DNA of 64,000 nucleotides from Gammaproteobacteria bacterium (GTDB lineage: Bacteria > Pseudomonadota > Gammaproteobacteria > Pseudomonadales > UBA5518): the NCBI GenBank assembly GCA_016705365.1, contig JADIYI010000005.1:124001-188000 (forward strand), in the 5' to 3' direction. The translations under genes and the position numbers were made by a program. Below the pieces are notes generated by a model. It saw nothing but the letters and a program-made list of their open reading frames with translations. It was not told the origin of the DNA and did no database searches. Shown here piece after piece: positions 43,015-52,272 of this stretch; within the stretch, counting starts at the first letter, position 1, and every line of letters begins with the position of its first letter.

Positions 43015-43094
43015 CAGAGAGTGGACGGCAGGCGGAGTTGCTGCCGTGGACATTCGTACTGGCCACCAACGCAGGGGCATTCAGGAGGTGAAAA

Positions 43095-43748
43095 ATGAAA
43101 AGCTCGTGTCTGTTGACGCGCCGTGCAGACATGACACGGCAGGCGTTTCGTGAGTATTACGAGTGCAGCCATGCACCATTGGGAATGAGATATTTCCCAT
43201 TTCAGAAGTATCTGCGCAATCACGTATTGGAGTCGTCTTCTGAAATCGACTTCGACGTGATCATGGAGAGCTGTTTCAGCGATCAGGTTGACGTTGCGGC
43301 CATCAACCATGGCGATGTGCGCTCGATCATGGATAGAGATGAGCGCACGTTCATGACGCAGGACTTGATCCGCTCGGCCAGTGTCGATGAAAAGGTACTT
43401 GGCGGGCCGCCGATCGATATCGCGGCACCGGGTACGCGGCGCCTGATGCTCCTCTTGAACGTGAGGGACTCAGCGATCCAGCCCTCTCTCGACGAGATTG
43501 CCCGCCCGTGGGCAACAGATTTGGCATGTCTGCCCGGGGTAAAACGCGTGAGTCTGGATACGGCCAAGCGGCAGGTTGCCGGATATGGAGGCTTTCCCTG
43601 CGCTGCGATCCTCAGTCTTTGGCTGGAAGGCAGCATTCCTTCGGTCAATGCACTCGCCGCTCCCGATCCCCTCAAACTTGAAACTTGCGTGCTGACACAA
43701 GTCTACGAGACGCCTTCGGAGGAGCTGGCCGCCCGATACCGTTCCTGA
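43095..43748 (+). CDS. EthD-domain protein
   Basis: A 217-residue protein with a dimeric ferredoxin-like (EthD) pattern: T-R-R-A-D-M-T-R-Q-A-F-R-E-Y-Y near the start and H-A-P-L-G-M near 27, with a second related half (L-L-L-N-V-R-D near 118). EthD-type proteins occur with oxygenase and dehydrogenase genes in ether, steroid and aromatic degradation; the biochemical role is poorly defined. Strong ribosome site AGGAGGTG (43084-43091) precedes the ATG. Confidence 0.7.
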   Translation: MKSSCLLTRRADMTRQAFREYYECSHAPLGMRYFPFQKYLRNHVLESSSEIDFDVIMESCFSDQVDVAAINHGDVRSIMDRDERTFMTQDLIRSASVDEKVLGGPPIDIAAPGTRRLMLLLNVRDSAIQPSLDEIARPWATDLACLPGVKRVSLDTAKRQVAGYGGFPCAAILSLWLEGSIPSVNALAAPDPLKLETCVLTQVYETPSEELAARYRS

Positions 43749-43893
43749 TCGGCCGCCGACAATTTCCTGCGCGCCTGTGACGTCAAGACCGGTGAGCAAT
43801 TGTGCTAAGGTCGGCTCAGTGAGCATTTGCTGCTTGCAGTATCGAATCAAGACGCAACATCGGGCCAGGCCCTAACAATCAAGGAGTTTTCAG

Positions 43894-44664
43894 ATGAGCT
43901 TCAGCTTCGATTTCAAGGCCAAGGCGGTTCTGGTCACAGGCGGGGCATCGGGCATTGGCTATGCCACCGCCGACCTGTTTTCACGTTCAGGCGCGGATGT
44001 TGTTATTGCCGACATCAACGAGGAAGGCCTGAAGGCTGCCGCCGCAAAGCTGAAAGCAGCGCATGGCGGCAAGCTGTTCGCCGTGTCCTGCGATTCCTCC
44101 AACCCCGATAGCTGTACCCGGCTGATCGACGAAAGCCTGAAGCTGCTGGGCAAGCTGGACATCGTCTGCAATATCGCTGGCGTTCTGGCAAATGGCCCGA
44201 CCGAGGATTTTTCGGATGAGAGGTGGCTGAAGGTGCTTTCCGTCAACCTGAACGGTCCCTTCTTCATCAGCAAGCGCGCGATCCCGCATCTGCTGGAAAG
44301 CAAGGGCTGCATCGTCAATGTGGCATCGGCTGCCGGGTTGGTCGGCATTCCTTATGGTGCCGCGTACAGCGCTTCGAAATCGGGCGTCATCGGGCTGACC
44401 AAGGCGATGGCCGCCGAATATGCACGCCGCGGCGTGCGGGTGAACGCCATTTGCCCGGGTCATGTACTGACGCCGATGACGGCGGGCGGCGCCGATTTCG
44501 GCCCCGGTAGCGACATGGAACTGTTAAGCCGCCTGTCTCCGCTGACCGGCAAGGGTTCAGACCCTTCGGAAATGGCGGCGGCGATCGCCTATCTGGCGTC
44601 GGATGCGGCGGTCAACGCCACGGGCACGATCCTGAGCGTCGACGGTGGGCAAACAGCAATCTGA
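43894..44664 (+). CDS. Short-chain dehydrogenase/reductase
   Basis: A 256-residue SDR. The cofactor motif T-G-G-A-S-G-I-G is at residues 15-22, followed by D-I-N-E at the end of beta-2 (Asp, NAD preference). N-I-A-G-V is near 91. The catalytic Ser lies in N-V-A-S-A-A and Y-S-A-S-K is near 155-159. The C-terminal S-V-D-G-G-Q is typical of classical SDRs. It probably oxidises a hydroxysteroid-like or hydroxyacyl alcohol. AAGGAG upstream of the ATG. The codon style and closest-looking relatives (with the following NTF2 gene) recall alphaproteobacterial sphingomonads; this is an impression. Confidence 0.9.
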   Translation: MSFSFDFKAKAVLVTGGASGIGYATADLFSRSGADVVIADINEEGLKAAAAKLKAAHGGKLFAVSCDSSNPDSCTRLIDESLKLLGKLDIVCNIAGVLANGPTEDFSDERWLKVLSVNLNGPFFISKRAIPHLLESKGCIVNVASAAGLVGIPYGAAYSASKSGVIGLTKAMAAEYARRGVRVNAICPGHVLTPMTAGGADFGPGSDMELLSRLSPLTGKGSDPSEMAAAIAYLASDAAVNATGTILSVDGGQTAI

Positions 44665-44680
44665 GCGGGAGAGAATTTAT

Positions 44681-45136
44681 ATGATCGACCTGGAAACGCT
44701 GATCGCCGAGCGCGAAATCGCTCGTGCGCTCGCCGGCTTCGCCCGTGCGATGGACGAACGGAACTGGGCTGGCATTGCCGAGATCATGATCGCCGGGGCC
44801 AGCGCCGATATCGGTACCGGTCCATTGGCCAGCCGCGACGACATTGTCGCCAACATGCGCTCCTTCCTCGACGATTGCGGGCCGACGCAGCATCTGCTCG
44901 GCAATCTGGTGATTGATGTCGATGGCGATGAGGCATTGAGCCGCTGCTATGTCAGCGACATGCACCTTGGGCTGGGCGACAAGGCCAGGCTGAGCTTTTC
45001 AACGCTGGGCGAATATCACGACAATTGGCGCAAGATCGGCGGGCGCTGGTGGATGGTCCGGCGCCGCAAACTGAACCGTGCCCATATCGGTGACATCAGC
45101 GTGCTTGGGGCCGGGCCGGACAACTGGAGCGGTTGA
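44681..45136 (+). CDS. NTF2-fold (SnoaL-like) protein
   Basis: A 151-residue protein of the SnoaL_4 group: I-A-E-R-E-I-A-R-A-L-A-G-F-A-R-A-M-D-E-R-N-W opening helix pair, H-L-L-G-N near 70 and W-W-M-V-R-R-R near 124. It lies 16 nt after the SDR gene and ends before a strong terminator, so the two form a small operon. The ATG at 44681 with GGGAGAG at 44668-44674 is preferred over the upstream in-frame codon. Function not known; partners of this kind can be steroid or polyketide isomerases. Confidence 0.78.
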   Translation: MIDLETLIAEREIARALAGFARAMDERNWAGIAEIMIAGASADIGTGPLASRDDIVANMRSFLDDCGPTQHLLGNLVIDVDGDEALSRCYVSDMHLGLGDKARLSFSTLGEYHDNWRKIGGRWWMVRRRKLNRAHIGDISVLGAGPDNWSG

Positions 45137-45162
45137 GCGCCCGCTCTTGTCCGCCAAACGCA

Positions 45163-45196
45163 AAGCGTCGGCAGCTTATTACCGCCGACGCTTTTT
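45163..45196 (+). terminator. Rho-independent terminator of the SDR/NTF2 operon
   Basis: Perfect 10-bp stem AAGCGTCGGC (45163-45172) with GCCGACGCTT (45184-45193), 11-nt loop, followed by a T run to 45196. It is located 27 nt after the NTF2 stop. Because the flanking A run also gives a T tract on the other strand, it may serve the convergent acyltransferase gene too. Confidence 0.85.
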
Positions 45197-45244
45197 GCTT
45201 TTCCGGTGCTGCCGTGCGATCAGCCATATTGCCTGACGATCTCT

Positions 45245-46702
45245 TCAGGCACCGGCTTTTGCATTTTTCGGGCGGGGTTTGGTCTTCTTGCGAATCGCAG
45301 CCTTGCCGGTGCTGCGTGGCTGCGGCTTCGAGCTTGCTTCGAGTTCCGCCAGTGAATCCTCCAGATACTGCAGTATGCGCTGCATATGGGGCACGGTCTT
45401 GCGACAGGCGACCAATCCGAAGTCGACCAGATCATGGCGACTGATCACGGTTATGTTGAGGGCGCCGCCATCGATGATCAGCGAAAGCGGATACAGGCCG
45501 CTGAGCCTGGCGCCCTGCCAGAACATATGCTGTCGCGGTCCAGGCACGTGCGAGACGATCACATTGGCGAGGTTTTTGTCGGGGTTGCGTCCCAGCAAAC
45601 CGCTCAGTGCGCCAGGCATCATCATGGTGGCCGCGTAGGCCGTCAACTGGCCGGGAGACAGCTTCTTGATGCGCTCCTTGTTGTATTGCATACAGTTCTT
45701 GATCGCGACGAGGCGCTCGATCGGGTCTTCGACGTTGGTCGCCAGATGCGCCAGCGTGAAAGCAATCTCGTTGCCTGCCGCGTCACTGCGCCGGCGCCGG
45801 ACCGATACGGGTACGCCGGCGATCAGGGGAGCATCCGGCAGGGTGTCGACCTCCGCGAGATAGCGACGCAGGGCACCGCCGCACATGGCCAGAATGACAT
45901 CGTTACTGGTCGCCTCGTGGGCTTTGGCGACGGCCTTGATGCGTGGCGTCGAGTAGGACTGCGCCGCAAACCGTCGCGTACCCGTAACCGGCTCGTTGAA
46001 CAGGCAGCGAGGCGCCTGGCCGCCAATTACCAGGTTTGGATTGGCGGCCCGGTAATCGTCGATGCTGCTGCGTAGTTCGCGCAGCAAGGGCATGACCGAC
46101 TTCACGCCTTCGCGAGTCAGCGAACGCAATGCGGCAATGCCGCCGACCGCCGGCGTCGGTACGGGCAGCGGTTGCGCGTTGTCGGACTTCATCGTCTCGA
46201 CTTCCCAAAAGGCAGGCAGGTGCAGGGAATCCTCGACGTTCGTCGCCATGCATTTCACCAGCAAGCGGATCCCGGCAACGCCATCGACTACCGCGTGGTG
46301 GATTTTCAGGTAAACCGCGATTCGACCGTCCTCGAGACCTTCGATCAGGTAGATGCGCCACAAGGGGTACGCGCGATCGAGGTGGCCTCCGTGGAGACGC
46401 GAAACCATGGAAAGCAGTTCACGGACACGACCAGGTTCGGGCAACGCCAGATGCACGAAGTGGTGTGCAAGGTCGAAATCGCTGTCTTCACGCCAGTAAT
46501 GCAGGCCATTGCGGCGAACCAGGCGCCAATTGAAGGGTGGGGCGGCCTTGGTGGACTGGCGCAATTTTTCCGCGAGCCGGGTCGCGAAATCCCCGGGAGC
46601 GCCGGCGGGTGGCTCGAACAGCATGAGCATGCCCACGTGCAGCGGTTGCCTGCGGCTCTCCAGCCGCAAAAAGGTGTCGTCCATCATGCCGAGCTTTTTC
46701 AT
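45245..46702 (-). CDS. Wax ester synthase/diacylglycerol acyltransferase (WS/DGAT) family
   Basis: A 485-residue acyltransferase that esterifies long-chain acyl-CoA with fatty alcohol or diacylglycerol for storage lipid. The catalytic H-H-x3-D-G motif is H-H-A-V-V-D-G at residues 135-141. Other family blocks are P-L-W-R near 114, the N-terminal D-D-T-F-L-R-L-E, and the C-terminal S-N/H-V-P-G-P region near 380. The basic C-terminal tail (K-K-T-K-P-R-P-K) is unusual. The ATG at 46702 is used; the long open frame upstream lacks similarity. Storage of reduced carbon fits a hydrocarbon-using organism. Confidence 0.88.
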   Translation of the reverse strand: MKKLGMMDDTFLRLESRRQPLHVGMLMLFEPPAGAPGDFATRLAEKLRQSTKAAPPFNWRLVRRNGLHYWREDSDFDLAHHFVHLALPEPGRVRELLSMVSRLHGGHLDRAYPLWRIYLIEGLEDGRIAVYLKIHHAVVDGVAGIRLLVKCMATNVEDSLHLPAFWEVETMKSDNAQPLPVPTPAVGGIAALRSLTREGVKSVMPLLRELRSSIDDYRAANPNLVIGGQAPRCLFNEPVTGTRRFAAQSYSTPRIKAVAKAHEATSNDVILAMCGGALRRYLAEVDTLPDAPLIAGVPVSVRRRRSDAAGNEIAFTLAHLATNVEDPIERLVAIKNCMQYNKERIKKLSPGQLTAYAATMMMPGALSGLLGRNPDKNLANVIVSHVPGPRQHMFWQGARLSGLYPLSLIIDGGALNITVISRHDLVDFGLVACRKTVPHMQRILQYLEDSLAELEASSKPQPRSTGKAAIRKKTKPRPKNAKAGA

Positions 46703-47130
46703 GGCGATTGCATCCCTCGACCTTGTCAGCGGTTTCGTGTCTTGCAGGATACCAGCCGAATGCCGGCTCCTGCGACTGCCCGGGCATCTCGTCGCATCCA
46801 ACGGTAACAGTTCGAGGCGGATCGAGCGCAAGAGTTCCAGGTGATCGCGCGGTGCACCCCGTGCGCGATCACGTGACGCGCAATACGATCTGCAGCATTT
46901 GCGTTCACTGCCGCATAGGCAGACAGATACTCGACCGCGACAAGCGCACCTTGAATTCGTCGGATCCGGTTCTCCGCGGTGATGCTGCCGGACGGCTCGC
47001 CCACCCGCATCGATTCGTCGGATGCCTGCACGTTCGATGCGGGAGTGCCTCAGCAACAGCCTCAGGGCATAATGGGGTCCGGACGATGTCGAAGTTCTGG
47101 ATTTTTGACTGCTGAAAAAGGGAGAAGCCA
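46703..47130. other. Intergenic region between the WS/DGAT and EthD genes
   Basis: About 430 nt without a supported gene. Open frames exist but match nothing recognised. Promoters for the two divergent genes must lie here; none stands out. A clear ribosome site AAAGGGAG precedes the TTG at 47131. Confidence 0.4.
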
Positions 47131-47862
47131 TTGGACAAGGTAATCTATGCGGTTTGGCGCAAGGATGGCACCAGCCGGGAAGAGTTCAACCGAATCTTGA
47201 GGGAAGAGGCCGCACCGAAGATTGCCGCACTCGATAATGTGCGCGGGCTAAGGCTCAATCTTCAAGACGCGCATGTCGTCCGGGCCGAGCCGCTACGCCA
47301 GACGGCCACGGATCCGCAGATCGATGCCGGCGTTCAGGTGTGGATGGATGTCAGCCACGACGCTTTCCGCAAGCCGATCGACGATATTCTTGCCGGCATT
47401 TCGAAGAACATCGGTGCATGGCAGGTGACGGAATCCGCCATCATTCCCAACAGCAAGCACCCCCCATGCGCGGGCGAGCGCACCGCAGGCTGGTCGCAGT
47501 TCTGCTATCTTCAGAAGCCCGAACGCCTGAGCTACGACGAGTGGCGTGACCATTGGCAGAATAGCCATACGCGGGTGGGGATCGATACCCAGTCCAATTT
47601 CGAATATCGCCAGCATCTGGTGGTTCGCGCTCTTGTCCCCGGCCCCAACGACTATGTGGCCATGGTGGAGGAATGCTTCCCCGCCGATGCAATGGACCAT
47701 CCGGAAGTATTCTTCGACGCTGCGGGCGACCCGAAAAAGTTCGAAGACAATGTCAGAATAATGATGAAAAGTTGCGAAGGCTTTATCGACATGGGCGATC
47801 CGCAGACGATCGACGTGCTGCCGACCAGCCAATATGAGATCAAAAGGCCGGTCTGGAAGTAA
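47131..47862 (+). CDS. EthD-domain protein
   Basis: A 243-residue protein made of two ferredoxin-like halves: V-I-Y-A-V-W-R-K-D-G-T-S-R-E-E-F at the start and C-Y-L-Q-K-P-E-R-L-S-Y-D-E-W-R-D-H-W near 130, the second with the W-x-x-x-H pattern common to EthD proteins. The TTG start at 47131 has AAAGGGAG upstream. It is distinct in sequence from the EthD protein at 43095. Such genes accompany catabolic oxidoreductases, often in sphingomonads. Function unknown. Confidence 0.72.
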   Translation: MDKVIYAVWRKDGTSREEFNRILREEAAPKIAALDNVRGLRLNLQDAHVVRAEPLRQTATDPQIDAGVQVWMDVSHDAFRKPIDDILAGISKNIGAWQVTESAIIPNSKHPPCAGERTAGWSQFCYLQKPERLSYDEWRDHWQNSHTRVGIDTQSNFEYRQHLVVRALVPGPNDYVAMVEECFPADAMDHPEVFFDAAGDPKKFEDNVRIMMKSCEGFIDMGDPQTIDVLPTSQYEIKRPVWK

Positions 47863-48322
47863 ATTTCCGATCTGAATGAATGGCCTGCCGGAAAGCGTCC
47901 GGCATACGGCTCGGCCAAGATCATTGGCGATGCCAAACCGGTAGCGCCCAATGATACGGGCGAAGGCCCGGAGCAGAATCGCCGCGTTGCCGCAGTCATG
48001 CTGCCCGCCGGATAACGATTCGAGAAGCCCTGCCAGCCCCGTTCGGCGTGGATCACCCGTCCACCGGAACGGGTGCTCCGGCGTATCACCCGCGCAAACG
48101 AGTACCGTGCGAGGCGGATTTGCTGGCAAATGAGGTGGTGTCAGCACTGCTACCAGCATGGCAACCGGCAAGTTCTCCGATGTAGGGATCGAAAACCACT
48201 ACCTGCGGAGCAGCTCCGGAAATTTGCCGTGACGAGATCGAACGGATTGGGGATAGCAATCCTTTCATACTGCAGAAGGGCGATTTTTCATGCGAAGGCA
48301 AGATTCGGGTGGGCGTTGACGG
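47863..48322. other. Intergenic region after the EthD gene
   Basis: About 460 nt between convergent genes. No gene supported. A 7-bp hairpin TGCCGGA-aagcg-TCCGGCA lies at 47886-47904, 24 nt after the EthD stop, without a T tract; it may be a weak terminator. Confidence 0.4.
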
Positions 48323-49498
48323 TCAAGGGCAAAAGCGCTGCGATGAATTTCCATACGTGGCAGCCAGAATGCGCTTGCGCTCTTCATCGCTGGCCAAGCC
48401 GTCAGTCATCATTGCGGTTGCGGCGGATTCCATCCTTTGTCTTAGATCGGCTCTGTTCCATCGTATATCCTCGATGCTGCACATCGCGGCAGCCAGTTTT
48501 TTCAGTTCGTGCTCGACGTTTCGCGGCAGCGGATCTTTCAGAATGATCAGATCCCGATCGTCGATGGGTCGATATGCGAAAAGAGGACCTTGCTGGTCCG
48601 GCAGGTATCGTTTCATTACCCGCTCGTTCGCTTGCACAAACGAGGCCCGTGCCATACTGACAATATCGGCGGGTAACAGGTTGTAACTCATTTTGGTTGC
48701 ACCGGGTATCAATGTGGCTATCCGTGCAAACTCCTGGTGAAAGGCAGCGCCGGATACCATGCCGTTCAAGCTTTGTTTGAGCGCCACCATTGCCGGACTC
48801 AATCCTGAATTGGTATCCCGCGCCGGAAACTCGAAACCGGTCAGATCATTTGTACCGAGTGCGTCGAGAAAGTCCGCCCCGATGTCGTTGCGGATCAGGC
48901 GTGCCCGGTCATAAACCCGGACAGATATCTGCTCGCGGCCTGTTACCATTTCCTGCGTATCGAAATACTGGTCGTAGAAGCCACGACTCTTTGGGCCAAG
49001 CTTGAACGCGGGATTTCCTCGGATTTCCCCGCCCTTTATGGCTTGCACGTAGGCTGAAACCACGTCTTCCATCTGCTCCCGGATATAGGTGACAAGTCTT
49101 AGCTGGAGGTTCGTCCGAGCCAAGCCGGTGAGCAGTTGCCGGTACTCGTCCGGTGACCAGAGAAAAAAATACTCGCTGGACAGAATGAGACTTTCCGCTG
49201 GTGACTGGTTCAACGCCCATCGAACCTGATCGACATGGTTTCGACGTTCCTCACGCAGTTGGGACCACCTTCCATGCACGTCATGCGCGACGGGTAACAA
49301 GCTCTTCGCGAGTCTTACCGCGTTCCCGGACGTAGTATGTCCCCCGGCAGCTTTTGAAATATTTTTTGGATCGCCAAGCGTGGGGTAATCGAAGCCCGCT
49401 TCGAGCAGGCGCTCACGATTGAGTGCAAGGAATGTCTGCAGCGCCGATGTTCCCGTTTTCGGGTAGCCGGCGTGGATTATCAATTCCTTGACGGACAT
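48323..49498 (-). CDS. Sulfotransferase-like protein
   Basis: A 391-residue protein with an N-terminal P-loop-like PAPS-binding motif, Y-P-K-T-G-T-S-A-L-Q at residues 12-21, followed by helices and a second phosphate-binding region (L-I-L-S-S-E-Y then R-L-V-T-Y-I-R near 130-150). This is the signature of sulfotransferases that move sulfate from PAPS to a hydroxyl group. Which molecule is sulfated is unknown. The ATG at 49498 is chosen over an in-frame start at 49639, which lacks conservation. Confidence 0.78.
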   Translation of the reverse strand: MSVKELIIHAGYPKTGTSALQTFLALNRERLLEAGFDYPTLGDPKNISKAAGGHTTSGNAVRLAKSLLPVAHDVHGRWSQLREERRNHVDQVRWALNQSPAESLILSSEYFFLWSPDEYRQLLTGLARTNLQLRLVTYIREQMEDVVSAYVQAIKGGEIRGNPAFKLGPKSRGFYDQYFDTQEMVTGREQISVRVYDRARLIRNDIGADFLDALGTNDLTGFEFPARDTNSGLSPAMVALKQSLNGMVSGAAFHQEFARIATLIPGATKMSYNLLPADIVSMARASFVQANERVMKRYLPDQQGPLFAYRPIDDRDLIILKDPLPRNVEHELKKLAAAMCSIEDIRWNRADLRQRMESAATAMMTDGLASDEERKRILAATYGNSSQRFCP

Positions 49499-49801
49499 GT
49501 CATGAACTCCGGGATAGCGCGCGCCCCGCAAACTGATTGCGCCCGGACACCTGCGGACTCGTCTGCCCGCAATCCCGACACGTGTGTTGCCATGCTGTTT
49601 TCCCGAACTACGGACGAGTGGAAATCTGTAAAAGTGCAATATGATCAGTTGTGTTCATCGCGTCAACGATTGACCTTCAATGGGCCAGCGCCCGCACACC
49701 ACGGCGAACTCGGCGCGATTTCCGGACATCAGCGCCTCCGCGTCTCCCGCGCACCGTCCCGCCGCGCGCTGGCGCGCCGGAACACGGATGCGCCAACGGA
49801 T
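49499..49801. other. Intergenic region with a candidate promoter for the sulfotransferase gene
   Basis: About 300 nt without a gene. On the minus strand TTGACG (49666-49661) and CATATT (49643-49638), spacing 17 nt, form a possible promoter for the sulfotransferase gene, leaving a leader of roughly 130 nt. Confidence 0.35.
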
Positions 49802-50608
49802 TCATTCTCCCGTGAATTGTGGCTCGCGCTTTTCCTTGAACGCGCGCGGCCCCTCGCGCGCATCGTGCGTCATCATGACTTTGGCGGACTCCTGCGCTTC
49901 GCGCGTGAACGCATCGCTCCACGACTCGGTGTGACTCTCGAGCGCGGTACGCTTGATGGCGGCAAGTGCGAGCGGGGCGTTCGCCGCGATGCGCGCGGCG
50001 AGTGCCTCGGTGCGTGCGATCAGTTCGTGCGGTGCGACGACTTCGCTGACGAGGCCCCAGGCGAGCGCGGTCTGTGCGTCGATGGGCTCGCCGGTCAGCA
50101 GCAGGCGCATCGCGTGCGCGTAGGGGATCTGGCGCATCAGCCGTACCATCGAACCGCCGCCGGGCACGATGCCGACCTTCGGCTCCGGCAGGCCGAACTG
50201 CGCATGGCTCGCGGCGATACGCACGTCGGTTGCCTGCAGCAATTCGCAACCGCCACCCAGCGCGCGGCCGTTGATGGCAGCAATCACGGGTTTGTAGAGC
50301 GGTTCGCCCTTCAGCAGCATCCTGTCGCTGATCGCGGGGTCGGCCAGCAGGCGCTCCTCGACCGCATTTTCCGGCTTGCGCGTGCCGGTCCACAGCGGTA
50401 TCAGTCCACCCAGATCGCCGCCGCAGCAAAAGTCGCGCTCGCCCGCGCCGGTGAGCACCGCGACGCGGATATCGCTGTTGTCGCGCACCTCCTGCCAAGT
50501 GTCGGCGAGGGTGACGAAGGCCGCGGGGCTCAGTGTGTTGCGTGCCTCGGGCCGGTTGATCGTGATCCATGCGACCGCGCCGCGGCATTCGAACAGGATG
50601 TCGCTCAT
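49802..50608 (-). CDS. Enoyl-CoA hydratase/isomerase family protein
   Basis: A 268-residue crotonase-fold enzyme, acting on acyl-CoA double bonds in beta-oxidation. Oxyanion-hole segments are visible: F-C-C-G-G-D-L-G-G near 62-70 and A-A-I-N-G-R-A-L-G-G-G-C-E-L near 108-121. A glutamate sits at the usual catalytic position in L-P-E-P-K-V-G-I-V-P-G-G-G. The ATG at 50608 with GGGGAG nearby is chosen. It belongs to the catabolic set with FadE and the thiolase-like gene. Confidence 0.9.
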   Translation of the reverse strand: MSDILFECRGAVAWITINRPEARNTLSPAAFVTLADTWQEVRDNSDIRVAVLTGAGERDFCCGGDLGGLIPLWTGTRKPENAVEERLLADPAISDRMLLKGEPLYKPVIAAINGRALGGGCELLQATDVRIAASHAQFGLPEPKVGIVPGGGSMVRLMRQIPYAHAMRLLLTGEPIDAQTALAWGLVSEVVAPHELIARTEALAARIAANAPLALAAIKRTALESHTESWSDAFTREAQESAKVMMTHDAREGPRAFKEKREPQFTGE

Positions 50609-50906
50609 GGGGAGAATCCTCGCATTGATCGGGTGTCGGCGCCGGGCGCCAGCGCGATTGCGGCGCGAAGGAGCGGCGCCCGTCGGGGCGCATGCCCACG
50701 GAAGCATCCTTCACCTGGCCGTCGCGCATTGTAAGCACAGTCGGGACGCGGGCAACCCGGTACCGCTCGCACGGTACATGAAAGAGTGTTCACGTCCTGA
50801 TTGACTTGTATCCGGGTCATTGGCAATGTTCAGACGCCAGATACGGGGGGGGCCGGCGTCGCCGACCCGGGCTGAGGCCCGATGGCAGGAAACGGCGAGG
50901 CATGAA
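50609..50906. other. Intergenic region between divergent hydratase and serine hydrolase genes
   Basis: About 300 nt. No gene or clear promoter recognised. GGCAGGAAACGGCGAGG at 50884-50900 serves as ribosome-binding region of the downstream gene. Confidence 0.35.
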
Positions 50907-52217
50907 ATGAAGCAGCTGCAGACGATTTTTTCCGCCATGGTGTTCACCGGCGTGAGCCTGGCCATGACGGCGACCGGGGCGGGTGCGGGCGAACCCGGCC
51001 TGATGCAGGGCTTTCCGCCGGCGCCGGAGCAACAGGTGTTGCGCACGAACTTCATGGTTCCGCCGAACAACCGCTGGGCCTTCCAGCACATCCGCGAGTT
51101 GCAGCCCACGCGCGAGGTCTGGCGCGGCGATGGCCCCGTCTCGAAGCTGTCTGAAACAGCGGCGGATCTCGGCAAGATAACGGCAGCGGTGCGCGATGGG
51201 CGGATCATCAGCCTCGACCAGCTGCTCGAGGAGTCGCACACCGACGCGTTCCTGATCCTGCACCACGGCAAGCTCGTGTTCGAGCGCTATATGAACGGCC
51301 AGCAGCGCCATACCCAGCACCAGATGTTTTCGGCCACCAAGTCCTTTGTCGGCACGCTGATGCTGTTGCTGATCGAGCAGGGGCGAGTCGATCCGGCACG
51401 GACCGTTGCCTCCTACGTGCCGGAGCTCGAGGACAGCGGCTTTGGCGACGCCACGGTGCAGCAGGTGCTCGACATGACCAGCGCCATCGCGTACTCGGAA
51501 GTCTACGACGATCCGAACTCCGATATCTGGCGCTATGGCTGGGTATTCGGCCTGTGGGGCGCGCCACCGGCCGGCTACGACGGACCGCTGACGGTTTACG
51601 GTTACCTGCCCACGCTGAAGAAACAGGGCGAGCACGGACACGGATTCCATTACGTGACGCCGAACACCGATGTGCTCGGCTGGATCATCCGGCGGGTAAC
51701 CGGCAAGTCGGTGGACCACAACATCGAGGAAGTGCTGTGGCAACCGCTCGGCGCCGAGCGTGACGGTTACATCTGGCTCGATGCCGGTGGCACCGAGATG
51801 GCCGGCGGCGGGCTGAACATCACGGCGCGCGATGCGGCGCGCTTTGGCCAGATGATCCTGCAGGGCGGCAAATTCAACGGCCGGCAGATCCTGCCTGCCG
51901 CGGTGACTACGCGAATCCTGCAGCACAAGGGCGATCCGGAGGTGTTCACGCGCATCTACAGCCAGTTCGAGGGCACCGAGTGGTACGGCACGATCGCTTA
52001 CGCGTACCACGACCAGTGGTGGACCTTCAACAACGCGCACAAGGCAGTCAGTGCGATCGGCGTGCACGGCCAGTACATCTACCTGGATCCGGTTGCGAAT
52101 ATGGTAGTGGTCAAGCAATCCTCGAGCCCGGACGCCGAAGGTGGCGCCAACGAGTCGAACGACACCGACGGTCCGCTGCTCTATCAGGCGCTCGCCGAGC
52201 AGCTGATGAAGCGCTAG
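50907..52217 (+). CDS. Secreted beta-lactamase-family serine hydrolase
   Basis: A 436-residue exported enzyme with a Sec signal peptide (hydrophobic core about 8-26, cleavage near A-G-A). The penicillin-binding fold active site has S142-x-x-K145 (S-A-T-K) and a Tyr motif H-Y-V-T-P-N near 250. The family includes 6-aminohexanoate-dimer hydrolase (NylB) and class C beta-lactamase-like esterases. More probably an esterase or amidase than a resistance enzyme. The ATG at 50907 matches the signal peptide; an in-frame ATG at 50820 would bury it. Confidence 0.85.
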   Translation: MKQLQTIFSAMVFTGVSLAMTATGAGAGEPGLMQGFPPAPEQQVLRTNFMVPPNNRWAFQHIRELQPTREVWRGDGPVSKLSETAADLGKITAAVRDGRIISLDQLLEESHTDAFLILHHGKLVFERYMNGQQRHTQHQMFSATKSFVGTLMLLLIEQGRVDPARTVASYVPELEDSGFGDATVQQVLDMTSAIAYSEVYDDPNSDIWRYGWVFGLWGAPPAGYDGPLTVYGYLPTLKKQGEHGHGFHYVTPNTDVLGWIIRRVTGKSVDHNIEEVLWQPLGAERDGYIWLDAGGTEMAGGGLNITARDAARFGQMILQGGKFNGRQILPAAVTTRILQHKGDPEVFTRIYSQFEGTEWYGTIAYAYHDQWWTFNNAHKAVSAIGVHGQYIYLDPVANMVVVKQSSSPDAEGGANESNDTDGPLLYQALAEQLMKR

Positions 52218-52272
52218 AGTTCAGCAGTCCCCGGGGCGTTGCACGACACGGCACGCGCCAGTGCCGATAACC

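Noticed and set aside
46726..47031. A 101-codon minus-strand frame between the WS/DGAT and EthD genes
   Set aside because: No ribosome site, no recognised motif; it may be decayed coding DNA but nothing allows naming it.
47293..48171. A 292-codon minus-strand frame over the EthD gene and the following gap
   Set aside because: Most of it is antisense to a good gene; the part in the gap has no family resemblance.
50907..52217. Beta-lactamase resistance determinant
   Set aside because: The S-x-x-K fold is shared with many esterases; no K-T-G box typical of true beta-lactamases was seen.
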